A stretch of DNA of 64,000 bases. Origin: Denticeps clupeoides (taxonomy: Eukaryota > Chordata > Actinopteri > Clupeiformes > Denticipitidae). Position 1 is the first letter of the stretch. Every line of letters starts with the position of its first letter. Of this stretch, positions 11,976-24,500 are shown piece after piece. The notes under the pieces were generated by a model. That model saw nothing but the letters and a program-made list of their open reading frames with translations, did no database searches and was not told the origin of the DNA. Both the position numbers and the translations under genes were made by a program. The stretch covers positions 310,001 through 374,000 of the forward strand of contig NC_041717.1 of NCBI RefSeq assembly GCF_900700375.1, written 5' to 3'.

Positions 11976-12518
11976 AATATGTGCTCTAATCAGTTTATTA
12001 ATCTATTCTTACTATTTGATTGATTACATAAAGAGCCACAACACTTTCCTCAGCTCAGCTGGCTGATCCAGGATTTCAAAACTGATCCAGGATTTCTTAA
12101 TTGACTAAAGATGTGCACACAAACACATACATTAATAAACTGATGTCCCAGGTTATTAATAAATCATTGTTTAAAGAATTAACAATCTGCAGTGATTGGT
12201 TTTCCTGACTACATGAAGTCAGTCTTTCACCTTCCATTCAACTAATTAAAAGAATGAACACAACTCAAAATGGGTTTAGGCATCACTGGCATCCTCACTG
12301 TTATTAGCTTATTGGCAGAGGCACTTTAATGTTTATCAGACATAAAAGACATACTTTACAAAATGTTGCACAATACTCCAAATAATGTACTCAAATCTGA
12401 AAAAAGGAACGCTGATCATTGTGAACACAATTTATCAGAAATAAAAGGTTCACATTTCCAGTTCCTCTCCTATGTTCCTCACATATTCCACAATTCATTT
12501 CCTTTGAGTGACTTGGAC
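11976..12518. other. Convergent PSMB4/POGZ 3' spacer
   Basis: This short AT-rich spacer separates the converging 3' ends. On the minus strand an ATTAAA at 12330-12325, about 190 nt past the POGZ stop, is a plausible POGZ polyadenylation signal. Nothing else is recognised. Confidence 0.5.
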
Positions 12519-15500
12519 CTAAGAACAGCCTGCAGAATTCACCAGTTCAGGTTGAAGGTTTTTCAAAGCCCTGCTTTGTGTTGTTGCAAGGTTTCCAGGC
12601 TCCACCTCCTGTACATCTGTCGTGACGAGTGCCCACGTCAGGGCATGCCTCATCTCTGCCACTGCCTCCCCCTGAGCTCTCTCACTGCTTGCCACTTGAA
12701 AAGATCGCTGCAGAAGCTCCGGCTGAGAGCTCAGGGCCTCCAGGAACTCAGCCAGCCATCCGAGCAGCAACAGTGCCAGGTTAGGTGGAGCCATCAGAAG
12801 ATCTTGCGGGGAGCTGGTGACACGCTGTACCCACCTGGCTTGAAGGTGTTCCCTCAGCACCGGCCCTGCACAGGCCTCCAGGGGCAGCAGGCGGGCCGAG
12901 CAGCAGACAGGGACCACAGCGGGCAGTGTGTTGCTGCTGTTCAGGGCAGCCAGGAAGTCATCGTCCAGATGTCCACGATAGGAGTCCATGAGCAGCAGGC
13001 CCTTCCCCCCGGCGCTGGCGTTCACATGCCAATGCCACACCTTCTCCATCCACAGCTGGAGCCGCTCGCCATCTGAGAAGCCTTCACCCTTCACCTCTAC
13101 GATTATCGTGGAAGGGACAATGGCCTCAGGATCAAGTGGTGCACACTTCAGAAAGGCTACAGGGGGCAGCAGTGTTCCATCAGCCAGTGCGGCCAACATT
13201 ATGTCCATCAAGGGATGTCCAGAACCTGTGAGCTGGAAAGCTGAGACAAGAGACGACGAGGTGGGTGATGAAGACTGTGGCTGAAGCAGTTGGTCAAAAT
13301 CCACAAAGACAGGCATCTCATCCACCAGACCAATGTCAGATAAACGGAACATCTGCATCGTCTTTTGCTTTTTCACAAAATTAATGAAGGAATAGACATT
13401 CAACTTTGCATTTTGGGGAAGCACACATTCCCGAATGCCCAGTGTCTGCATACTCAGGTCATGGTGCACAAGGAAGTCCACTGCCCATTCGTAGGAGATT
13501 TCAGCAACAGTACCACCAGTTTGTGCATAGTCCTGCACCTTCTGGAAGAAGTTCTCCTCGTTGACTGGCAGCTGCTGTTCATGCTGGGCCAGGACCCACT
13601 CCACCAGCAGGTCAGCCATCCAGGGTGACACCCACTCCTGGTCCCACCTGGGCTTCTGCTGCTTCCACTCGGAGAGCCAGCCTTGGATCTGCTCAGGCTT
13701 GGTGTGGAAGCAGGAAGCGGCCAGAGGAACCCCACTGCACAGAGCCAGCAGAATCATCTTTAGCTGTTCAACTCTTTCAGAACTTCCACTGGTCAGATTC
13801 CCAGTTGGTCTGGGTTCTGTCACTGAAGCTTCTTTTGGCAGGATAGGCACAGGTTTATCCTGATTCTCTTGGGAATTGTGTCTGTAGCCTTGCAGGGCCA
13901 CTTGGTTCCTGAAAGTGAACTTATGTTCTTCCTGAAGTCTATCAAATGGTATGAAGAGAAACCTGTCAACGGACACAATAGTCATTACGTGGCTTACATT
14001 TATACAGATCTAAACTGGGAATAGCTAAACCTATAAAACAAAGTCATACTATATGAAACAATATAAAACTGATAAATTGATACATAACGAATACCTTGTA
14101 TATCCTCGAGAGAAGCCCTCTGCACAAGAAAACAAAAAGAAATCAATATATTGAACATACGCGCAGAATGGTGAACTGATATTCTGATTCTTAGCGGTTA
14201 TGGTAGAACCTTATTTTTTCCAAATGTAGACTTCTAGTGTTTAAATTCAAAATATTAATACCGCACACCAGCGCAACAATCAAAAAACCAAATAAACATC
14301 AGATTTATTTCCTTCACTTCATCCTGCCATTCCATTAAAATGGGGATACAGGTCAATACAACCAAAAATTGATGAGCATCAAACAGATCAACTTCAAACA
14401 TCAACTTTGTCCCAGTTAACCTTGTGCCAACAGCAGGTGAACTGAAAAAAGAACTTGTCAAAATAGTTCTCAAACAGTAACATAATTATGCATGATGGAA
14501 AAAGAAATACATTTCTAGCTGCATATTGTAGCATGTTGTGCAGCTTTGAGGAAACTGAAATCATATTCAAACCACGCTAATGCTGTTCCTCCACTTTAAA
14601 TGTGAAAGCAAACCAGGAAAGCAGTTTAGCTCAGTCCTACCTTGGGGACGCTTGACACTGGCATAATGTTCTGGCTTCTCCAGGAGGTGCTTTGCCATCA
14701 CATCTCCTACCTTTGTTGTGAAGTTACAAAGCATGCACCAGAGATCATCTCCCCTGCTGACACAACCAGCAGTCAAAACCCATGTCCACTAGGGCTGTGC
14801 AATATGGACAAAATAATCAGATTGCGATTTTTTTGAACGAATGTTGCGATTGCGGTTTTATTTGCGATTTTGGCAACTGTTTTTGCTTTTTCAAACAAAC
14901 TACATACATTCTAAATGTATTCAGTGTACAAGAAGTGCATAACAAAACATTTCGCAATGAAATATAGTATTGTGGTTAATAAACAAAACTGTAGTAAAAT
15001 TGTCTTTAAAACAGACAACATAAAATAAATTAATATTAACTAACCTCAACTCTAGTTAATAACCTACTGTACAGAGTAGTACTTACTGCTTGATAAACAA
15101 AACTGTAATAAATTGTCTTAAAAAGTCATAACAATAAATAAAAAACAAAAACTGATTTCTCTTAAAGATTTTTTTTGCAAGAAATGAGTGCGAGATGGCA
15201 GCTGGTATCTTTTGTCAAGTGTTTGAATTAGTTGGAAGCCATCTTCACTGATGCGCAGGCATCATATCTTTGCATATATGATAGTTGATTGCGTCGATAA
15301 TTTCTTTGTGAATTCCCACCGCTTGCACATGCTTGAACAATGGATACTTGTTCAGTCTGTTCGGGCTGCCTTTGTGTGCTTTTGATTTTTTTCGATGGTT
15401 TTTATGACGCGGTTTTAAGTGTTGGAACAGATTTGTAGTATTGCTCCGTTTCGTTAGAATAATCATTTCACAAGTCTTGCAAGTTACCTTGCTCTGTGAC

Positions 15501-18500
15501 ACCTCCTCTCTTCTGAATCCAAAATACTCCCAAACGACTGACGTTGAATTTCTCTTTGGCACCAAATCATTTTTATTTTGACCTGCATCCATATTTTATG
15601 TTCTTTTCTCCCACTCGCCTATTCGGTTCTCCCGATCAGCTTCGTCGTGTGCTCTGATTGGTTAACATCTTTCTCCTGCTCAGCTTAGCTGTAATGGCCC
15701 GGTGCGCTGTGTCAGCTCTGATTAGTTAACATATTAAAATCATGCGCACAAGAACATATTCTGAATAAAAATCTAAATAAATGAATGGATAAAATTGCAG
15801 CCTTAAGTGGTTTAGAAATCGCATGTGCTTAAATCGCGTTTCTTTGCAATTACGATTAATTGCACAGCACTAACGTCCACCTCAACAAAGAGACATCAGC
15901 AGAAGCACTGCTGAGAGGGTTACCTTGTGCACGAGCTGAAGATGGCATGGTATGTGGTTGAGGAGGCCACCTTCCGGGGAATGTGGTTGCTGTGTTGAAT
16001 GAAACAGACGCATCTGACCTTGTGTCTTTATATGCAAACAGTCATTTAGGCTTGACTTAAATTCAGCACACACACTCACTTGATCATGTGGTTGGCGTAG
16101 GCCATGGAGCAGCATGTACCGAAGTGACAGAGGGAGCAGTGCACATAGGTAGGAAAATGTGTGGAATAGTCTGGAATGCTGAGGGAGCATTCCAGACAGC
16201 GGTCATTGTCACCTGGCCTCGACAACCTGTGGAAAAAAACCCAAAACAAAACTATATTCCTCAAGACCACTGGAGACGCATGTGACTGCTTTTCCTGGTG
16301 AAGGTCCAGGTAAAGGGAGAGGGTCGTGTCAGGAAGGGCAACCGGCATATACATTTTGTGAGACAATTCTTTGTGAGACAACCAGACTGGCTGATCGGCT
16401 ATGGTGACCCCTGACGGGAGACGATACTCCAATTTACTACAGCATTAATGACAGTATCGCTCGCACTCAACTTGCCATACTCTACACATTTTATTATTCT
16501 TAGCATTTTAAGGATTATCTTCTACACAATCTGTATATGGTGAATCTTCTGTAAGACTGTTATTGTATATTATATAGTTTTATTTAACAATATATTATCA
16601 CGTTGATGTTTCCAGCCAATTAGGTATCGCTTTGTTTGGGGGTTGGATTGGGAAATTGGACTCTTTTGTATTGTTACCTTTGTAAATGCATATTCTTTAC
16701 TAAAAAATAAAATAAAAGCAACTCTCGCTCATCCTGAAGATTCCATGCAAAAAAATTGATCATAGTTACGTATAAATCAAGCTACTACTCCTTTCTTTAG
16801 AGTTGAGCAAAATGCAGTGAAGAGGAAACACACTTCCTTCATCCTGCTGTTGGGAACAACAAACAAGCAATCTTAAAAAACTTATCCTGATCTATCAACC
16901 TACCACGACTGCTCAGGTTTTTAAATAAAGAAACACACCTCTGCTTCTCAAACTTGGCGAGGAAGTCATGCATGTTCTCCACTGGTCTCTTCTTGGTGGG
17001 TGTGGTCTGTTTTGGAAGGTTTTGGGCTGCTGGTGGTGGAGGAGGCAACAACTTCTGTTCTGCAGTTGTTTGGCCAGAGGTGCTAATGTGGGCATCAAAA
17101 TCTGGAGTCATCATCTGTGGTTGGAGAGTCTTATATGTCCTTATGGTGAGCTGTGAAATAATAACACAATGGTTACACGTATACATACGTATACACACCC
17201 ACGCACACACACACACACACACTACAAAACATATCCAAACAAATCAAGTAACTGCTGTTACTTCAGTTTCTTGCAATCACAAATGCTGTCAGTCCTGTTG
17301 ATGCAGTGAAGTGTTTTTCATGTGGCAGTGGTGGGCCTAGCAGATAAGGAAGCTGATCCGTAATCAGAAGGTTGCGGGTTCAAATCCCGAACCGCCATGG
17401 TGTCATTGAGGTCCCCTTGATCAAGGTACTGTCTCCACACACTGCTCCCCAGGCGACTTTCATGGCTGCCCACTGTCATTAAGGTGATGGGCTAAATGCA
17501 GAGGACACGTTTTGTTGTGTGTCACGTTTTGTTGTGTACAGTATTTGCTTTGTATCATGATGACAAAAACAATCTCTTGTTCAGATCACATGCACTTCAT
17601 AATTTCTGTTCTTAAAACTGCTCTTAGGCCTGCTGCAGTTATTATGCAATTACCACAACGTCAGTATATAAAAAGATGACCGTGCATAATTTAGCACAAT
17701 TGTAGTCTTCTTTATGCTAAGAAAACACATTTTAAAAGATCAAATCCAAGATCCATCCTACATGACTAATGGGACATTACGAGTGATCACAGCATTATTA
17801 GACATGATGCTGCTAGGTGGATAACAGTCAATAACACAAAACATACATAACTTACTTTTGTGCCCGGTTTGAGTCCCTCTAGCTGCTGAGGCTTCTGGTG
17901 GGTGTTGTGGTGCATTCTGTGGTCTATGCGGTCCTTCACAAACAGGAACTGAAGACGGCACTTATCACAGTGCAAGACTGACTTTTTCTGCACGTAACCA
18001 TATGTGCACACACCATTATTTAAAATCCATTTATTTTTATTATCTTTAAAAGAGCTAAATTCTTTGTAAACCCAATTTGAAGCAAAGCCCAGATCATTTC
18101 ACTCAAAAGCTCACAAAAACAAAAACATTGAAACCCAAATCACTGATGCCCTCTTTTCACACCATGGTTCAAACCTCGGCTCTGACCAGGGGAATTTGTT
18201 GCTGTGTGTTTAAATGTAGTGTAATTATTATTTTAACATACACAATAAGAGTATTGATATTAGGAATAAAATGGCATTCCCTGCCTATGCTACTTAATCA
18301 TGGTGCTACTACTCTTTTGATAGGGTGGTAGCAGCCTAGCGGGCCTATGAGCCAGATGTCCATGAATTAGCACATCTAGCACACTTACTTCTATTGTTGC
18401 CCTGAGTAAGACATATTAACATTTCGGAGATTCTGTTATCCTAGGAGACTCACAGTCAGGACAATCAAGGCAACCCGGAGTTGTATTGAAACAGTTAAAT

Positions 18501-21500
18501 ACCTGGTGTCGTATGTAATGCAGCTGGTATTTACTGCTGGTCTTGAACACTTTCAGACAGTATGGGCACAGCAGGTACGTTGTGTTGGAGTGGACCTCGT
18601 TAAAGTGGCAAATTATATGTTGGTAGAATGAAGAGCGAAAGTCACACACCTGCACAAAGGACAGTGTCAGAGATCAAGAAGACAGGCATGGGGTTGGATA
18701 CTAGATGACTAAACAGCCAGAATACCCAAGTGAGGTCAGTATTGTTGTAAAAGAAACTACAGAAAATGTTGTGGTTGGAGCCACATTACCTGGCAGATGT
18801 AGGGCATCTCTCCTGGTTTATGGGAATTCTTCATGTGCTGAAGTAACACAGGTTCACTTTCATACTCCCACTCACAGATCTTACACTTTCCTGTATGAGA
18901 GTGAGAGAGGGGGTAGCCCAACCTGTCAAGAAGTGCATTATAGTCTGTGGTGCATTGTGGTGAAGATCTGGGATGCTGTAGACTCACTGGAGGACTCTAT
19001 TTGGCTGTGGACACCTTCCACATGGCACTGTAAGGTGAAAGGTGAAGAAAAGACCCGGAAGCAGTGCTGACAGTTGTTGTGGGCATCGGTTTCCCTGCTC
19101 TGCTCTTCTGACTCCACATGCTGTTTCATATGAGCCATCATCCTGAGGACAGCAGTTTCAGAAAATGACATTTGAAGTAAAAGGTGAAGTCAAAGTGATT
19201 ATTTGTCACATGTGACACACCACAGCACCTATTGCACACAGTGACCTTAGTAATCTCACGACTGGATTACTGTAACTCCCTTCTAGCTGGTCTACCGCTA
19301 TTCTCCGAGCCTCCAGTACTGCTCAAATGGTTTGCTTACTGGCACCTTGGTGATTCGAGATTCGAACAGTCAAGCTTCATATTACGCTTTCACCAATTCA
19401 CTTTTTGAAAGTGAAGTGATTGTCATTGTGATACACTGCAGCACAGCACACAGTGCACACAACGAAATGAGTCCTCTGCTTTTAAACAATCACTCTTGGT
19501 GAGCAGTGATGAGCAGCCATGACAGGCGCTCGGGGGAGCAGTGTGTGGGGATGGTGCTTTTGCTCAGTGGCACCTCAGTGGTACCTTGCCAGATCGGGAT
19601 TTGAACCTTCTGATTATGGGGCTGCTTCCTAAATCGCTAGGCCACCACTGCCCCCTTGTTTGGGGAATTCACGATCATTCACATATAAATATATATTTAA
19701 AAAAAAAGTTTTATTTCTGTGCATGTGACTTTCTCCTGTGTGCTTTCTTATGTACAGATGTGACATTTTTAAAAAAAGTAGATACCTCAGATTATTCTTC
19801 ATCTTCCTGTCACACAAATTGCAGCGAAACGGCACTGCTTTATCAACGGGGGTCTTCAGGACACCACTTCCTGGGTCCAGTCCATAGTAGAAATCGTCTA
19901 GCAACATGATAAGTTTCCCATCGGGCCCCGCCTGCAGGTGCCCATGGATCGGACCCTCACCCTGCACCACCGTCTGAGTGACCTTTGGCGGTGTGAAAAC
20001 ACCAGCAGTCCTGTGGCCACCCCTGGAAAAGCCAGCAACATCACTAGTCCATTTGTGCCGCATAGAGCCACCCAAGGCGTCCAGGCTCCGAACGAGCTTC
20101 GTGTTACACATCTGGATAAGAAAATAATCAGTATTAAAGGGTTGGGAGTGAGCATTTAAACAAAGTCAGAAGGTGCAGCTCAGTATCTATTCAGTATGTG
20201 GACATGGAAAATAATCTAAAGACATATAAAATTATAAATACTCTCAGTACTACAGTACCATTAAAAAACCTTTCACATTTGAAAATAAACTAGGCCTTCA
20301 GCATGGAACAGTGGGTATACAGCACATTTTTGATGTGTATTGGATAGGCTTGTCACGATACTGAAACTTCTAACTCGATACTGTAAGATGGGATGTCGCG
20401 GAGCCATGACATTTCTGTGCCTTTGTTGTGCATGGAGATTCAACACCTCCGTTTTTGCATGCCTTTGTCGAACATTTGCCGGCCCTCCTCCGAGCCAAAC
20501 GTGTGAGGTGCCGGCCGTCTGGACCGCCTACTCTCTTTGTCTTCCCCTGACGGGAGGCACCGGGGGCGTGACGTCAGAAACAACAGGTTCTGATTGGTCT
20601 GTGACAGCTTCCTGTAGGCCAGGTGTATAAAGATCTGTTCACATGTGGGGAAGTGACTTTTCTTTCTTTCTCAGCTGTTTTTCCATCGGAAGCCTTTCGG
20701 CTTCCGAATCTTTTTTCTCCTCCCATTTTTCTCCTGGATCAGGTGATGTCTCTGAAACTTGGTTTAGGCTGTGCTGTCCTTTTCTATCTTTTCCTTCATT
20801 TTCTTTCCTTCATCGTCTTTCATTTTGGTTTTCATTTTGGTACCTTTTTACATACAATAATCACATGTTACTGCAATAATAATTTACTGGTGTTACTAAA
20901 TTAGAAGCTGTTCATCTTTTAACCTCTATTGTGCCATGCCTCTTTCTGCCAGGTAACATCAAGTTGGAGTGGTTTGAATACAGTGCTTTTGTGTGTAGAG
21001 AGTTTTTTACTCTGTTCTCCCCAGTTTTATAATTGATATAATTTTTTTTAATAATTTTTGACACACACACAAATTATAAATGACACATGTAAATTACTTT
21101 TTATGTTTTTGATCCAAACAAAAAAAGCACTCCTCGCTTCTCATGCCGCAGAATTGAAAAAAAATTGTGCATTGTGCAATTTGATAATTATAAGTGAAAG
21201 TGGTGGCAGTGGGGTAAGTAAGCAGCCCTGTAATCAGAAGGTTGCCGGTTTGAATCTGCCTGTCATTGCAGCCCACTGTTCACCAAGGGTGATAGGTTAA
21301 AAGCAGAGGACACATTTCATTGTGTGCACCGTGTGCTGTGTATCATGATGACACTTCACTTTCACTTTTCACTTCACTTAACCCTAACCCTAACACAGCC
21401 CACATTCATGCACAACATGCATACTTACACAAATGTAGCCCCGCAAAGAGCTGACAGTTTTATAGGTGGCCAAGCAGCGAGGACAGTGTGTCGGACCAGA

Positions 21501-24500
21501 GGATCTCAAGACGGGCACTGCAAAATCACACATTACAATATTACTCACTCAAATCACAGGTTTTCACAACAATAAAACAGGAAATAATATCATACTGTCT
21601 ACAGGGCTCTCGGGGTCAAGGCTTTGGCTGCTGGTGCTTGGGGGAACCAGAGTGGAGGGAAGAGCTGGGGGAGAAGGGACTGGGGAGCCAACGGACTTCA
21701 TAATGGCAATGCAGGTGCTGTCTGGCTGCAGAACAGGTGTCACTGCCTGCTGCTGACCTCCTACATCCACTGTGGGAGAGAGAGATACAGAGAGAGACTG
21801 ATTCTAAACTAATCTCATCTAGCACATCCACATACTTATCTTCTCTGGACCCACATTCAATTACAAAGTTTGTATTTAATCAAGTTTAATTGGAAAACTG
21901 GGATTTTCCCTGTTGAATGCACCAGAATGCACCAGGTGGACTTGTGCAGACCAGTCACATACAGTATCCCTGAATGCATTTCACACAAGTATTGAATATA
22001 ATGGGTACCTGACACCTCAGTCACACTGTAATTGATATTTACAATAACATAACATCATTGATATTTGTAAATAATTCATATCTGCATCAAGACACCTCTA
22101 ATCTGCATGCAATATTATGTAAACACAATGTTAATAAAAGAAGAACAGTTGTGCGCTCCTGTTAGGTAATACAACGCATGTCAATAAACTACAGTTCTAT
22201 TGTTGTCTGCTCAGATTATTATGTGACAAATGTTAATTAAGTCACAATTTGTACAACCCTAAAGGTGTACTTTAATTTAATTAAAGGCAATTGTTCGTAA
22301 ATGGACAGAACAGTTAAAAGGAAAGTCTGGCTCTTTTAAGCGGGAGTTCCGTTCCATCATAATGTCTTAAATTAATTAGCGTCGAGTTACCATGGTAATT
22401 TATGCTGCTAGTTGTGAGTGTTTTACCCTCTAAGATACTACCACCCCATACCAATAAAATAATAAAATCCTTGCAAATCATGTGTCAGCATTATCAATAA
22501 CTTCAAAATAATTCAAATAAAATTCTATTGATGACATAAACTTCAAACATTGAATGAAATTCCTGAAAAAACATGTAAAAAATGTTTTATTAATAATAAG
22601 AGCTGAAGTTATCAGCTACATAAAATAAAACCAATTTAAGCTTCACTGTCTCTGTTGATATGTATGAGGTGAAGGACTGATTGAAAGACCAGGCTACTGG
22701 GCCAGTAGAGTTCTCAACAACCTAGTGGTATTGTATTCAATTAGATATTTTTTTTGTAAGATGCAAAGAGACCTTGTGTAGATGTAACAAATGTGGTTTT
22801 AAATATTTACTGGGATCAATGAATAAAAACTACAGTAAGATCTACATCTTCAGAGATGTGTCCAGGAATGTGAGAGCATTTTCATAACTTATGAATTTAG
22901 TCTCCCTGGAATTATTTATGTTTTTTGTTTTTTTTTTGTAATTACATCTTTATAGTCTTCAGAAACTCAGAGGAGAGAAAAACTTCTCATTTTTGACTTG
23001 TTTGATCAACCGGTCATTCATCCTTTCTTAAATGAAAGTGAAGTGAAGTGATTGTCATTGTGACACACGGTGCACACAACAAAATGTGTCCTCTGCTTTT
23101 AACCCATTACCCTTGGTGAGTAGTGGGCAGCCCTTGCAGGTGCCCAGGAGCAGTGTTTGGGGATGGTGCTTTGCTCAGAGGCAATTTGGGATTCGGGATT
23201 TGAACCAGCAACCTTCTGATTATCGGGCCACTTCCTTAACCGCAAGGCCACCACTGCCCCTTCCATTTAAATACATTTAAGTGCAAGTGAGACTGTCTGT
23301 CTTGATTAATGAGGGATTGACATGAAGTTTAATTTGGACATGCCACTACTTTGAGTAATTTGTTCGTGATTTGAGTAATTTTAGTCTGGCTTTTAAGGTT
23401 ACTATAGTGGAAACCCCCCATAATTAATCCAGCTAAAAACAAAATCATACCTGAATAACAACCCACTAACTAAATATTCAAATTATTGAGAATTCACAGC
23501 TATTACAAATTGGGCATAATGTATTCCTATGAATTACAGCTGCACAAGAAATCAAACCACAACTGTGAAGTCAGAGATTGCAATTACTTGAACGCAAAAT
23601 GATGTCATTTATATTATGAGTACATGGACTGAAACTGTCATTCTCTCGAAGTTTACCAACTGACTAAACTGAGACTGGCTGTTCACTCTCACTTCAGTTT
23701 GTTAACTGTTCCTGCCGTGTTCATGACTGGAGTCAGGGAACGAGGGGAGACTTGCTACTCCAGGGCCAAAGACTGCAGTCTGGAACATATATAAAACTCC
23801 TGTTCCTCCGTGGCAGGTGGTGAGCCAGGTGGTCAGTTCATATTATTGCAGGGAGGTTATTGCAGGGTTTTCACATGTTTTTTTCCCCCAAACAACACAC
23901 CTCAATTCTTACTACATTACACCCACCAGTCAAGGTGTGAATGGATATGGAGTCAAGTGACTGTAAACTGGTTGCTAAAAATTATAATTTTGTTATATGG
24001 AAATATTTTGAACACCAAACAAAGAGAAGTTATAAGAGAACAAATATGCTAAGTCAAATTTGCAACAAATACTAGTATATCTGTAGTATATCTCTTAAAA
24101 TGTACCAATTTTTGAGGAAAAAAAAAGTATTTATTTATTATTTATTATCCTGCAGTCATTTTTGTGTTTTATTTAGGAAAATATTATATTTTAGAAAGCA
24201 CTGGGTATTACAAGTTGTAATAACTTTGAAACGAACTACTTTTTATGTGAATATTGCTAGACAAGCAAGGTAATCATCTTTCCTAAAATGTTCAGTCCAA
24301 CTCTAAATAAATTCCAATTGGCTCAGTCTGAGTATATGTACATTATGTCACTTAAGGAAATGTCAACTGGCATAAGTAACATTCAAAGCATGTTGGTTTT
24401 AAAGAGAAGTACATGAACAAATGAATGAATCCAATTTGATAGTCAGCTCAATAATTCATATTTTACTAAATCCAGATGCACAGACCAGATAGTGAGAGTT

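Noticed and set aside
12363-13076. 237-codon plus-strand frame
   Set aside because: It is the antisense shadow of the last POGZ exon, shows no family similarity and has no splice or promoter support.
21379-21394. Telomere-like AACCCTAACCCTAAC
   Set aside because: Only about two and a half units at a SINE tail; too short to mean an interstitial telomere.
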